Shown: one piece after another, positions 1 through 8,515 of the stretch
Layout of the letters: the number at the start of each line of letters is the position of its first letter
How positions within the stretch are numbered: the stretch's first letter is position 1
Assembly: GCF_014645835.1 (NCBI RefSeq)
Contig: NZ_BMMM01000008.1
Span: 180,901-244,900, forward strand
Reading direction: 5' to 3'
DNA length: 64,000 nt
From: Streptomyces albiflavescens
GTDB lineage: Bacteria > Actinomycetota > Actinomycetes > Streptomycetales > Streptomycetaceae
Position numbers and translations under genes: made by a program
Notes under the pieces: generated by a model
Database searches by the model: none
What the model was told of the DNA's origin: nothing
What the model saw: the letters and a program-made list of their open reading frames with translations, nothing else

Positions 1-130
1 GCGTCTGGTGCGTGCTCTCGGCGTGCCGGGCGGAAGTCCTCGTACTGGACGTACTTGGGCTTTCGCCCGGTGCGGCGAGAGTGCGTGCCAGGCGTCGCGG
101 GGCAGACGGGAATGTGACGACAGGCCCTAG
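1..130. repeat. MITE-like repeat, right-hand part (copy 1)
   Basis: The sequence matches, almost base for base, the interior and right end of the repeat at 52610-52819. The right terminal inverted repeat lies at 105-128 and is followed by CTAG at 127-130. The left end is outside the window. There is no coding capacity. It sits directly against the 3' end of the ApbE gene on the minus strand. Confidence 0.8.
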
Positions 131-135
131 GGGCC

Positions 136-924
136 TCAGCCCAGTCTTTGAGCCAACCCCCCGGTGCACCTCACCTCGTCCCCCGCCGTGATCAGCAGGG
201 CCTCGATGTCGGGGAGGGATTCCAGCCAGTCCAGGGCCTGGCGCGAGCCCATCGCGAAGGCCGCCGTCGCCCAGGCGTCGACCCAGGTCAGGCGGGGGCC
301 CACCACGGTCACGGCGACCAGGTCGGTGACCGCGGACTTGCCGGTGCGGGGGTCGACGATGTGGGCCCCCCGCTCGGCGGTGCCGGAGGTGGCCACGGCG
401 AGCTCGTCGACGCCGGCCGCGGAGACCACGGCGGCGAGCGAACCCGGACGCAACGGGTCCGACACACCGACCCGCCAGGGCCGGTGCGACCCGGGGACGC
501 CGTACAGCTGGACGTCGCCGCCGCCGTTGACGCTCACTCCGCTCGCCCCGGCCGCCGCGATGAGCCGGGCCGCACGCTCGGTCGCCCAGCCCTTCACGAT
601 CCCCGTCGGGTCGAGCTCACCCTGGTACGTCGTGCTGAACCAGCCCTCGCTCAACCGCTCCGCCTCCGCGCCCAGACCGAGCACCTCGGCGACCTCCGGA
701 TCGCACTCCTCGACCGTCAGTTCACCGCGCGCGAGACGCGAGACCTGACTGTCCTCGCGGTAGGTGCTGAACACCTCGTCCACGCGGTGGAGCTGGGCGA
801 GCGCCTTCTCCAACGCCGCCTGCACGGCCGCCGGTTCCCCTCCCCGTACGTCGAACGAGAAGACCGTGCCCATGACCTCCTCGGCGTGGCGCAACGCGGG
901 CGGGGCCTCCGCGGGCTCAGCCAC
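136..924 (-). CDS. apbE: ApbE-type FAD:protein FMN transferase
   Basis: ApbE enzymes move FMN from FAD onto a Ser/Thr of FMN-binding domain proteins outside the cytoplasm. The 262-residue product carries family landmarks in order: VMGT near the N-terminus, DPTGIVKGWA, VNGGGD, a TSGTAERGAHIVDPRTG stretch, and DAWATAAFAMG with the Asp and Thr used for metal binding. The GTG start at 924 overlaps the stop of the upstream FMN-binding gene by eight bases, so translation is probably coupled. An internal ATG at 873 is an alternative. The open frame runs further upstream but that part is a shadow of the neighbouring gene. As the last gene of the five-gene operon, its substrates are most likely the two FMN-binding proteins encoded beside it. 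Confidence 0.88.
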   Translation of the reverse strand: MAEPAEAPPALRHAEEVMGTVFSFDVRGGEPAAVQAALEKALAQLHRVDEVFSTYREDSQVSRLARGELTVEECDPEVAEVLGLGAEAERLSEGWFSTTYQGELDPTGIVKGWATERAARLIAAAGASGVSVNGGGDVQLYGVPGSHRPWRVGVSDPLRPGSLAAVVSAAGVDELAVATSGTAERGAHIVDPRTGKSAVTDLVAVTVVGPRLTWVDAWATAAFAMGSRQALDWLESLPDIEALLITAGDEVRCTGGLAQRLG

Positions 925-1717
925 CGGCCTTGTCCAGGGCCGACTGCAGGGACTGCTTGTATCCGCCGCTGGTGTAGGTGGCGCCGGAGACGGTGTCGAT
1001 GTCGGCGCTCCCGGCGGCGACGGCTTCCTGGTTGAGTTTGGGTATGGCCAGGGCGGTCTTCTGCGTGCTGGTTCCGCCGCTGGGCGCCTGGACGGCCTCG
1101 GCCTTGGTGATCTTGTCGCCGGTGAGGGTGAGGCGTACCTGGACGGGCCCGTACTGGGTCTGGGCCACGTTTCCGGTGACGATGCGGGCCTGTGCGGCGG
1201 GGGCCTGCGGCGACGAGGAGGCTCCGGCCGCACCCGAGGAACCCGAGGTACCGCCGGCGGCCTTCGCCTTGTCCAGGGCCGACTGCAGGGACTGTTTGTA
1301 TCCGCCGCTGGTGTAGGTGGCGCCGGAGACGGCGTCGATGTCGGCGCTCCCGGCGGCGACGGCTTCCTGGTTGAGTTTGGGTATGGCCAGGGCGGTCTTC
1401 TGGTCGCTGGTCCCGCCCTTGGGCGCCTGGACGGCCTCGGCCTTGGTGATCTTGTCGCCGGTGAGGGTGAGGCGTACCTGGACGGGCCCGTACTGGGTCT
1501 GGGCGACGTTTCCGGTGACGCTCTGCGAGCCCGTCTGCGACGCGCTGCCGCCCTGGGGCGACTCCTGCCCGGCCGCCGTCTGCTGGGGCGCCGCTCCGCC
1601 CGCGGCCGATGCCGCGGCCGGATCCGAGGCAGGCTTCAGCGACAGCAGCAGGACGATCCCGGACACGGTGGCGGCGGTGGCGAGCACAACGCGCCGCATG
1701 GGGTGGCTCTTCTTCAT
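917..1717 (-). CDS. Membrane-anchored protein with two tandem FMN-binding domains
   Basis: The product has 266 residues. An N-terminal membrane segment (about residues 8-27, RRVVLATAATVSGIVLLLSL) is followed by a Ser/Ala/Gln-rich linker and two nearly identical FMN_bind domains, each about 85 residues. Each ends with SGATYTSGGYKQSLQSALDK, where the SGAT Thr is the usual covalent FMN attachment site. The protein should therefore carry two flavins outside the membrane and relay electrons from the reductase encoded upstream. ApbE, the modifying enzyme, follows with overlap. The ATG at 1717 has an AGGAG ribosome site and lies 19 bases after the reductase stop. A longer open frame exists but would start inside the reductase gene. 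Confidence 0.88.
   Translation of the reverse strand: MKKSHPMRRVVLATAATVSGIVLLLSLKPASDPAAASAAGGAAPQQTAAGQESPQGGSASQTGSQSVTGNVAQTQYGPVQVRLTLTGDKITKAEAVQAPKGGTSDQKTALAIPKLNQEAVAAGSADIDAVSGATYTSGGYKQSLQSALDKAKAAGGTSGSSGAAGASSSPQAPAAQARIVTGNVAQTQYGPVQVRLTLTGDKITKAEAVQAPSGGTSTQKTALAIPKLNQEAVAAGSADIDTVSGATYTSGGYKQSLQSALDKAGG
928..1520. repeat. Direct duplication of the FMN-binding domain coding sequence
   Basis: The stretches 928-1181 and 1267-1520 are both 254 bp and differ at only about a dozen positions, clustered in one short patch. The offset is 339 bp, a multiple of three, so the reading frame is kept. The near identity at silent positions indicates a recent duplication or ongoing gene conversion. 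Confidence 0.9.
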
Positions 1718-1736
1718 CGCTCCTGACTCCCGTCGC

Positions 1737-3116
1737 TCACATCTCGAACGACTCGTGATGGATGCGGCGGGCGGGGACTCCCGCGCCGCGCAGTGCTTCG
1801 TACACCTGCTGCGCAAAGCCGGGCGGCCCGCACATGAAGACGTCGTGGCGGTCGATGTCCGGCAGCTTGCGGCGCAGCGACTCCGCCGAGATGTCCGGGC
1901 GCTCCCCTTCGGGGCTGTTCACCGCGTACATCAGACGGGCCCCGCGCTCCTGGGAGATGGCGGCGAGCTCGTCCCACAGGGCCAGGTCCTGGGTGCTGTT
2001 GGCCCGGTAGAGCAAGGTCAGGTCGCCGGACGCGCCGGGCAGCGTCTCGAAGAGCGCGCGCATCGGCGTGATGCCGACGCCACCCGCCACCAGGAGCACC
2101 TTGCCGCGGCTGCGCTTGCCCGCCGTCAGCGCCCCGTACGGGCCCTCCGCCCAGACCCGGGTGCCCGGTTCCAGGTCGCGCAGCGCGGCGCTGTGGTCGC
2201 CGATCGCCTTCACGGTGATGCGCAGCATGGTGGGGCGGGGCGCCGCCGACAGCGAGTACGGGTGGGAGCTGAGCCGCATCCCCGGCGCCAGGAAGCGCCA
2301 GCGGAAGAACTGACCGGCCTCCGCGCCCATCCGGTGCAGCTTCTGCCCGCTGATCAGCACCGACACGATCCCGGGCGTCTCCTCGATCACCGCCTCGACC
2401 CGCATCCGGTGCTTCAGGTTGAGCCGGATCGGCGCGAGGATCCGGTACCAGACCACGAGCGCGGTCACCGACCCGTACAGCCCGTACCAGGCCGTCTTCG
2501 CGGCGGGCTCCACGGCGAAGTCGTTGCCGGTGGACAGCTGGTGCCAGAACGTCAGGAACACGGCGGCGTACGTCAGCAGGTGGACGTGGTACCAGGTGTC
2601 GTACGGGATCAGACGGCGGACGCCGCCGATGGAGATGAACCCGATGAGCACCAGCAGACCCGTGCCGATCGCGGCCTTGCCCATGTCGGGCAGCTGGTTC
2701 ACCGAGTCGATGGTCTGCTGCACGATCCCGCCGAGCCCTTTGCCGGACTGCAGGGCGTAGCCCCACATGGTCAGGAAGAGGTGGGCCAGGACCAGACAGA
2801 TGGTGTACCGGCCGCTCATGGCGTGCCAGCGCGCGACCCGGTCGGAGCCCACCCGGCGCTCCAGGGCGGGAACGCGGGCCATCTGCAGCACCACGAGCGC
2901 CATCAGATATCCGGCGAGCAGTCCGGTGATCCGGCCCGCGTTGAGGATCTTGCTGTTGTCGTCCGCGATGGACGGGGTGTTGTTCCACCACAGCCAGATG
3001 ACCCCGGCCGCGCCCGCCCAGACGGCGAGGAGCAGCGGGACGGCGGGCGAGCGGCGAGGGCGGATACGGCGCATGGTCTGGCGCCGCGCGGCGCGACCAC
3101 CGGCGATCGTGGACAC
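1737..3116 (-). CDS. Ferric-reductase-like transmembrane flavoprotein
   Basis: The 459-residue product combines an N-terminal ferric-reductase-like membrane domain (about six helices, with His residues in RWHAMSGRYT, LAHLFL and the WYHVHLLTY helix that could hold heme) with a cytoplasmic ferredoxin-NADP-reductase-like half. The second half shows HPYSLSAAPRP for FAD, GPYGALT, VLLVAGGVGITPMRALFE for the nucleotide and FMCGPPGF near the end. It should take electrons from NAD(P)H and pass them across the membrane to the FMN-binding protein encoded next. The GTG start at 3116 follows a GGAGG site. The paralogue at 3722-5083 has a matching length (453 residues) and nearly the same ending, RRIHHESFE. 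Confidence 0.85.
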   Translation of the reverse strand: MSTIAGGRAARRQTMRRIRPRRSPAVPLLLAVWAGAAGVIWLWWNNTPSIADDNSKILNAGRITGLLAGYLMALVVLQMARVPALERRVGSDRVARWHAMSGRYTICLVLAHLFLTMWGYALQSGKGLGGIVQQTIDSVNQLPDMGKAAIGTGLLVLIGFISIGGVRRLIPYDTWYHVHLLTYAAVFLTFWHQLSTGNDFAVEPAAKTAWYGLYGSVTALVVWYRILAPIRLNLKHRMRVEAVIEETPGIVSVLISGQKLHRMGAEAGQFFRWRFLAPGMRLSSHPYSLSAAPRPTMLRITVKAIGDHSAALRDLEPGTRVWAEGPYGALTAGKRSRGKVLLVAGGVGITPMRALFETLPGASGDLTLLYRANSTQDLALWDELAAISQERGARLMYAVNSPEGERPDISAESLRRKLPDIDRHDVFMCGPPGFAQQVYEALRGAGVPARRIHHESFEM

Positions 3117-3198
3117 GGTTCCTCCGTGTTCGTCCGTGGGGACGGGGCAAGGGGAGTGGTCCCCTGGCCCAGAGATACGGTCCACGACTGCAGTGCGT

Positions 3199-3714
3199 TC
3201 AGAGGCCCGCCGAGTCCAGTGCCGACTGGAGGGACTGCTTGTAGCCGTCGCTGGTGTACGTGGCTCCGGACACGGAGTCGATCGAGGCGCTCTGCGCGGC
3301 GAGCGCCTCCCGCCTGAGCTGGGGGATCGCGTAGCTGTTGATCTCCTGGTCCTTCGGATTGTCCGAGGGGTAGGCGACCGCGGTGACGTCAGTGATCTTT
3401 CCGTTCTTCAGCGTGATGCGCACCTGGACGGGACCCCAACGGGTCTGGACCGTGTCACCGGTGACGGTCTTGGTGCCCGTGCTCTTCTTGCTCCCGGAGG
3501 AGCTCCCGGAAGTGCTGCCCGAGGAGCTTCCCGGAGACGGAGTCTGGGTCTGGGTCTGGGGCTGGGTCTGGGACTCGCCTGCGGACGAGGACGCCTGCTC
3601 CTCGGTCGGCGGCGTGTGCGGCTTCAGCGACAGCAGCAGGACGACACCGGTGACGGTACTGGCGGCCGCCAGTACGACGCGGCGCAGCGGACGTTGCTTC
3701 TTCAGGGCGTGCAC
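3199..3714 (-). CDS. Membrane-anchored FMN-binding domain protein
   Basis: The 171-residue product has an N-terminal membrane anchor (RRVVLAAASTVTGVVLLLSL), a linker rich in Thr, Gln, Ser and Gly, then one FMN_bind domain ending SGATYTSDGYKQSLQSALDS. The Thr of SGAT is the expected covalent flavin site. It is a single-domain relative of the two-domain protein at 917-1717. The GTG at 3714 lies seven bases after the stop of the second reductase gene, so reductase and carrier form a pair, and that arrangement is repeated further along the operon. The Ser/Gly-rich linker suggests a flexible tether outside the membrane. Confidence 0.87.
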   Translation of the reverse strand: MHALKKQRPLRRVVLAAASTVTGVVLLLSLKPHTPPTEEQASSSAGESQTQPQTQTQTPSPGSSSGSTSGSSSGSKKSTGTKTVTGDTVQTRWGPVQVRITLKNGKITDVTAVAYPSDNPKDQEINSYAIPQLRREALAAQSASIDSVSGATYTSDGYKQSLQSALDSAGL

Positions 3715-3721
3715 GGCGGCC

Positions 3722-5083
3722 TCACAGTTCGAACGACTCATGGTGGATACGGCGGTCGGGGACACCCGCCGCGCGCAGCGCCCCGTACAGGTCCCGCGCC
3801 ATCGCGGGCGGGCCGCACAGGTAGACGTCGTGCGCCGCGATGTCGGGCACGCTCGCCCGCAGGGTCTCGGCGTCGAACCGCGGACGCGTTCCGTCGGCGC
3901 CGTTGACCGCGTACAGGACGCGCGCACCGCGCCATGTCGCGATGGCCTCCAACTCGGCGCCCAGCGCGAGGTCTTCGGCCCTGCGCGCCCGGTAGAGCAG
4001 GGTGACCTGGCCCGGCAGGGTCTCGAACAGGGCGCGCAACGGCGTGATGCCGACGCCGCCCGCGATCAGCAGCGCCTTCGGCGAGGTGCGCCGCTCGGCG
4101 GTCAGCGAGCCGTACGGGCCCTCCGCCCACACCCGGGTGCCGGGCCGCAGCAGCCCCACCGCGGCACTGTGGTCGCCGAGCGCCTTCACGGTGATCCGCA
4201 TCCGGTCGGGCCGGGGCGGCGCCGACAGCGAGTACGGCGTGGAGGTCCACCGCATCCCGTCCGAGAGGAACCGCCAGCGGAAGAACTGCCCCGCCTGGGC
4301 GTTCAGCTCGTCCAGCCGCTCCCCGCGCACGACGACGGAGAAGACCCCCGGCGCCTCGCGGTGCACGGACTCCACCCGCAGCCGGTGGCGCAGATTGAGC
4401 CGCACCGGGACGAGCAGCCGGAACCATACGACGAGTGCGGCCGTGCCCAGGTAGAGCACGTACCAGGCGGCCTGGGCGAAGCTGTTGCCGACGAGATCGG
4501 AGCCGAGCGCGAGCTGGTGGAAGAAAGCGAGGAAGACCGCCACGTACGTGAGCAGGTGCACGTAGTACCAGAACTCGTGGGGGATCCGACGGCGGGCCGC
4601 ACGCGCCGAGGTGATCCCGACGGCGAAGAGGGTGAGCGTGCCGATCGTGGCCTTGAGCATGTCCGGGTAGTCGAACACCACGCTCAGCGTCTCGTGCACG
4701 ATGCCCGATCCGTCCTGGGCCGCGTACCCGAAGAGGATCAGTGTGACGTGCGCGAGGAGCAGGCAGATCGTGTACCGGCCCGCCATGGCGTGCCAGCGGG
4801 CCACCCGGTCGGAGCCTATGCGCCGCTCCAGGAGGGGGACCCGGGCCATCAGCGCCACCAGCACCGCACAGCTGTAGCCGCAGAGCAGCCCGGAGATCCG
4901 CCCGGCGTCGGTCAGCCATCCGGCGAGGCCCACCACCGACCGCGTATCGGTCCACCACAGGGCGACGACGGCAGCCGCTCCGGCCCAGAGCAGGGCCAGC
5001 AGCGGCCCGGCGGGCGAGGGCCGGGGCCGCCTGCGTCCTCGGGTGGGGCGCGGGACCGTCGCCCGCTCGTACACCGTGGTCAT
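3722..5083 (-). CDS. Ferric-reductase-like transmembrane flavoprotein (paralogue, first gene of operon)
   Basis: The 453-residue product has the same plan as the protein at 1737-3116: membrane helices with histidines (RWHAMAGRYT, LLLAHVTL, WYYVHLLTY), then TPYSLSAPPRP for FAD, GPYGSLT, ALLIAGGVGITPLRALFE and YLCGPPAM in the NAD(P)-binding half. It begins at an ATG preceded by GGAAGGACGG. It is the promoter-proximal gene of the minus-strand operon, whose control region is shared with the two-component system on the other strand. Substrate and final electron acceptor cannot be read from the sequence. Confidence 0.85.
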   Translation of the reverse strand: MTTVYERATVPRPTRGRRRPRPSPAGPLLALLWAGAAAVVALWWTDTRSVVGLAGWLTDAGRISGLLCGYSCAVLVALMARVPLLERRIGSDRVARWHAMAGRYTICLLLAHVTLILFGYAAQDGSGIVHETLSVVFDYPDMLKATIGTLTLFAVGITSARAARRRIPHEFWYYVHLLTYVAVFLAFFHQLALGSDLVGNSFAQAAWYVLYLGTAALVVWFRLLVPVRLNLRHRLRVESVHREAPGVFSVVVRGERLDELNAQAGQFFRWRFLSDGMRWTSTPYSLSAPPRPDRMRITVKALGDHSAAVGLLRPGTRVWAEGPYGSLTAERRTSPKALLIAGGVGITPLRALFETLPGQVTLLYRARRAEDLALGAELEAIATWRGARVLYAVNGADGTRPRFDAETLRASVPDIAAHDVYLCGPPAMARDLYGALRAAGVPDRRIHHESFEL

Positions 5084-5164
5084 CTGTCCGTCCTTCCGGC
5101 TGTCCGGGAGGAAACACTGCGTCCGGAACTTCTGAGGAAGCTCTGAACAGCGGCGTTCAGCGCG

Positions 5165-5362
5165 GACTCACAGGAAACCGAGAGCTCCGAGGACAGGTGA
5201 CCCACGGGAAACCGAGAGCTCCGAGGACAGGTGACTCACAGGAAATCGGGAGCGCCGAGGACAGGTGACCCCCGGGAAACCGGGAGCGCCGAGGACAGGT
5301 GCCCCACAGGAAACCGGGAGCGACGAGGAGAGGCGACTCAGAGGAAACTCAGAGGTGCTCGG
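5165..5362. promoter_or_regulatory. 34-bp direct-repeat array between divergent operons, probable response-regulator sites
   Basis: Five complete 34-bp units (5165-5198, 5199-5232, 5233-5266, 5267-5300, 5301-5334) and a partial sixth to 5362 follow the pattern GACTCACAGGAAA then CCGAGGACAGGT. In the last unit CTCAGAGG occurs at 5337 and 5348, an 11-bp spacing. TCTGA recurs at 5131 and 5142 with the same spacing. OmpR-family regulators bind direct repeats spaced one helical turn, so this array is likely bound by the regulator encoded at 5389. Binding is inferred. Confidence 0.6.
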
Positions 5363-5388
5363 GGAGGGTGCGGCCTCCGGGAAGAGCG

Positions 5389-6156
5389 ATGCTGGAAGAC
5401 AACATGAACACTCCCCGCTCCCGAGGAAACGGCCGGCCCGCGCTCACCCGGCCCGACGGCACCCCTGTACGCGTCCTCGTCGTCGACGACGACCCGGATC
5501 TGGCCGAGGTCCTCTCCGGGGCCCTGCGCTACGAGGGCTGGGAGGTGCGCACGGCGGGCGACGGGGCCTCGGCCGTCGCCGAGGCGAGGGAGCTGCTGCC
5601 CGACGCCGTCGTCCTCGACGTGATGCTCCCGGACACCGACGGCTTCCACGTGCTGCGCGACCTGCACACGGTGAAGCCCGACGTCTGCGTCCTCTTCCTC
5701 ACGGCACGGGACGCCGTGGAGGACCGGATCGCCGGCATCACAGCGGGCGGCGACGACTACGTGACGAAGCCGTTCAGCCTGGAGGAGGTCGTCGCCCGGC
5801 TGCGCGGGCTGCTGCGCCGCGCGGGCATGGCCCGGCAACAGGACGAGGGACCACGGCTGGTCGTCGGCGACCTGGTCATGGACGAGGAGGCCCGTGAGGT
5901 GACCCGGGGCGGCGAGCTGATCGAGCTGTCGCCGACCGAGTTCGAGCTCCTGCGTTTCCTGATGCGCAACCCGCGCCGGGTCCTCAGCAAGGCGCAGATC
6001 CTCGACCGTGTCTGGTCGTACGACTTCGGCGGCCGGGCCCATGTCGTCGAGCTCTACATCTCCTATCTGCGCAAGAAGGTGGACGCGGGCCGCGAACCCA
6101 TGATCCACACGGTGCGCGGCGCCGGATACGTGATCAAACCGGTGGCGGGTCGATGA
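5389..6156 (+). CDS. OmpR/PhoB-family response regulator
   Basis: The product has 255 residues from the ATG at 5389; a second in-frame ATG at 5404 is also plausible. The receiver domain shows the acidic pair in VLVVDDDPD, the phosphorylated Asp in VVLDVMLPD (about residue 77), and the switch Lys in DDYVTKPFS. The C-terminal winged helix shows LSPTEFELLRFLMRNP, WSYDFGG and VHTVRGAGYVIKP-type endings. The gene overlaps the histidine kinase by four bases. It lies divergently from the flavin electron-transfer operon, with the 34-bp repeat array in between, so it most likely regulates that operon and itself. Confidence 0.93.
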   Translation: MLEDNMNTPRSRGNGRPALTRPDGTPVRVLVVDDDPDLAEVLSGALRYEGWEVRTAGDGASAVAEARELLPDAVVLDVMLPDTDGFHVLRDLHTVKPDVCVLFLTARDAVEDRIAGITAGGDDYVTKPFSLEEVVARLRGLLRRAGMARQQDEGPRLVVGDLVMDEEAREVTRGGELIELSPTEFELLRFLMRNPRRVLSKAQILDRVWSYDFGGRAHVVELYISYLRKKVDAGREPMIHTVRGAGYVIKPVAGR

Positions 6157-7730
6157 GCCCGCGGGTGTGGCCCTGGGCGAGTCGGCGGTGGTCGTGGGTG
6201 AGGGGACGGTGGGCGTGGCTGCGGGCGGGCGTGCGCGGACTGCCGCGCCCCCGCACGATGCGGGCCCGCCTCACCGCCGGGCTCGTGGTGCTGCTCGCCG
6301 TCAGCTGTGCCGCCGTCGGGGTGGCCGCCGTGTACGAACTGAACGGCTTCCTCACCGGCCGCCTCGACCAGCAACTGCACGATGTGGGGGCGCGCTTTCC
6401 CGCGAGCCTGGAGCACGGCGCCGTGAAGCCGTCCGACCACGACGGCGACGAGCACGGCGACACACGCAACCAGAGCGCCGGGACCCTCGGCGCCCGGCTG
6501 GTGGGCCAGGACGTCACCAACGCGGCGGTCGTACCCTCCGGCGGCAGGGCGACCGCCGCGAACGTACCCGTGACAGCCGCCGACAAGAAAGCCCTCTCCG
6601 GGGTCCCGCTCGACGGCGGGGGACACACCATCTGTCTGTCGGCGGTGGGCGAGTACCGGGTGACGGCGGTGCCGGGCCGCGACGGCGACGTCCTGGTCAC
6701 CGGGTTGCCGATGGAGCCGGTCACGGCCGCGGTCCACCGTCTGGAACTGGTGGCCTCCGCCGTCTTCGGCGCGGCTCTCGCGGTCGCCGGTGTCGCCGGC
6801 GCCCTCTGGGTGCGCTGGTCGCTGCGCCCGCTGAGCCGGGTCGCCGCGACCGCGACGCGGGTCAGCGAACTCCCGCTCGCCAGCGGCGAGGTGGCGCTGC
6901 CGCCGCGTGCGCCCGAGTCCGACCCGCGCAGCGAGGTGGGCAGGGTCGCCGGTGCCTTCAACCGCATGCTCGGCCATGTCGAGGACGCGCTGACCAAGCG
7001 GCACGCGAGTGAGGAACGGCTGCGCAGCTTCGCCGCCGACGCCAGCCATGAGCTGCGCACCCCGGTGGCCTCGGTCCGCGGCCATGCCGAGCTGGCGCTG
7101 TTGCACCCGGGCCCGGTGCCCCCCGAGGTGACCCGCGCACTGGAACGCATCGCCGCCGAGTCGGCCCGCATGGGGGAGATGGTCGACGACCTGCTGCTGC
7201 TCGCCCGCCTCGACGCCGGCCGCCCTCTGGAACGGCTCCCCGTCGACCTCACCCACCTCGTCCTCGACGCCGTCACCGACGCCCGGGCCGCGGGCCCCGA
7301 CCACCGCTGGACGCTGGAGCTGGCCGAGGAGCCGGTGACGGTGACGGGCGACGCGCACCGACTCCAACAGGTGTTGGCCAACTTGTTGGCCAACGCGCGT
7401 TTGCACACGCCCGTTGGCACCAAGGTGACGGTGTCGCTGGAGAGCGACGACAAGACGGCCGTCCTGACAGTCCACGACGACGGCCCGGGAGTCCCGGAGG
7501 ATGTCCGGCCCGGCGTCTTCGAACGCTTCACCCGAGCCGACCGTCGCCGCACCGAGGGGGCGGGCGGTGGCGCGGGGCTCGGCCTGTCGATCGTGGCGGC
7601 AGTGGTGGAGGCGCACGCCGCAAGCGTGCGATTGGAGAGCCGTCCGGGATCGACGACGTTCACTGTGCGGTTTCCGGTCGGTGCGTCAGGGGCGCGGGGA
7701 ACCGCGGGACCGGCCACCGACGACCGATAG
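6153..7730 (+). CDS. Sensor histidine kinase
   Basis: The 525-residue membrane kinase has a first membrane helix at about residues 40-62, an extracytoplasmic sensor of about 140 residues, and a second helix at about 205-227 leading into a HAMP region. The dimerisation helix has DASHELRTP with the phosphorylated His near residue 299. The ATPase part has QQVLANLLANARLHT, VHDDGPGVP and GAGLGLSIV. The sensor domain contains a short His/Asp patch (SDHDGDEHGDT) that could bind metal. The ATG overlaps the regulator stop (ATGA), so the two are translated together. The signal is unknown; position beside the flavin redox operon suggests an envelope redox or metal cue. Confidence 0.92.
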   Translation: MSPRVWPWASRRWSWVRGRWAWLRAGVRGLPRPRTMRARLTAGLVVLLAVSCAAVGVAAVYELNGFLTGRLDQQLHDVGARFPASLEHGAVKPSDHDGDEHGDTRNQSAGTLGARLVGQDVTNAAVVPSGGRATAANVPVTAADKKALSGVPLDGGGHTICLSAVGEYRVTAVPGRDGDVLVTGLPMEPVTAAVHRLELVASAVFGAALAVAGVAGALWVRWSLRPLSRVAATATRVSELPLASGEVALPPRAPESDPRSEVGRVAGAFNRMLGHVEDALTKRHASEERLRSFAADASHELRTPVASVRGHAELALLHPGPVPPEVTRALERIAAESARMGEMVDDLLLLARLDAGRPLERLPVDLTHLVLDAVTDARAAGPDHRWTLELAEEPVTVTGDAHRLQQVLANLLANARLHTPVGTKVTVSLESDDKTAVLTVHDDGPGVPEDVRPGVFERFTRADRRRTEGAGGGAGLGLSIVAAVVEAHAASVRLESRPGSTTFTVRFPVGASGARGTAGPATDDR

Positions 7731-7796
7731 CCACGAGACGGCCCACACCCCTACGGAGCAGCCGTGTCCTCGACGCGGGCGCCGCTCGCACGGCGC

Positions 7797-8384
7797 TCAG
7801 ACGACAGATGGCGGCAGTGGCAGCGGCAACCCGGGAAGCCCGTCCAGGCTCGTGGCGATGTGGTCCTTCTTGGCGAAATACGCGTCGAGCGAGGCGTCGT
7901 CCTCGCGCGCGAACCGCTTGGCGTGCAGCTCGCGATCCTCGTCGTACGTCATGAAGGGCACCGCGTAACCACAGGTGTCACGGACGAGTTCGGCGGTCAC
8001 CACGATGATCGCGCGCAGTCCGTGCGGGGTCGGGTCGATGTCCGGGAAGTGGGTGAGCAGCTCCCCGAAGCGCGGATCGTCGCGGAAGACGGGCTCACCG
8101 TGGCCGTGCACCCGGACGATGTTGGGCGGGCCCTGGAAGGCGCACCACATGAGAGTGATCCGGCCGTTCTCGCGCAGATGCGCGATCGTCTCGGCGTTGC
8201 TTCCCGCGAAGTCCAAATAGGCCACGGTCAGCTCGTCGAGCACGGCGAACGAGCCGCTGAGCCCCTTGGGGGAGAGGTTGATGATGCCGTCCCCCGACAG
8301 GGGCGCGGTCGCGGTGAAGAACAGGGGCTGCGCCTCGATGAACGTACGGAGGCGGCCGTCTATGCGCTCATAGGTCTTTCCCAT
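7797..8384 (-). CDS. PNPOx-like flavin-binding family protein
   Basis: The 195-residue product resembles the pyridoxamine 5'-phosphate oxidase-like split-barrel family: an N-terminal stretch that looks for substrate by LFFTATAPLSGDGIINLSPKG, then AYLDFAGSNAETIAHLRENGRITLMWCAFQGPP and RVHGHGEPVF. Such proteins bind FMN or F420 and reduce or sequester small molecules; the actual substrate is not evident. The gene converges with the histidine kinase upstream. It starts at an ATG at 8384 in an AT-richer patch (8385-8440) that probably holds its promoter. Confidence 0.75.
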   Translation of the reverse strand: MGKTYERIDGRLRTFIEAQPLFFTATAPLSGDGIINLSPKGLSGSFAVLDELTVAYLDFAGSNAETIAHLRENGRITLMWCAFQGPPNIVRVHGHGEPVFRDDPRFGELLTHFPDIDPTPHGLRAIIVVTAELVRDTCGYAVPFMTYDEDRELHAKRFAREDDASLDAYFAKKDHIATSLDGLPGLPLPLPPSVV

Positions 8385-8445
8385 GTCTAACGATTATTGG
8401 GGAAAGCCTTTCGTCTGTCTAATGAATTGAGGGTTCCGGTGGGTC

Positions 8446-8483
8446 TGTGGCCGCCCCGGTCGGCACTCCGCGGGGCGGCCACA
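8446..8483 (-). terminator. GC-rich hairpin terminator
   Basis: The arms TGTGGCCGCCCCG (8446-8458) and CGGGGCGGCCACA (8471-8483) pair perfectly around a 12-base loop. The hairpin lies just after the secreted-protein gene at 8516-9361 on the minus strand. Confidence 0.75.
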
Positions 8484-8515
8484 GCACCCGTCACCTCACT
8501 TGGTGAGATGCAGGC

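Noticed and set aside
1..130. Insertion sequence with transposase
   Set aside because: None of the three related elements is longer than about 210 bp or encodes a protein.
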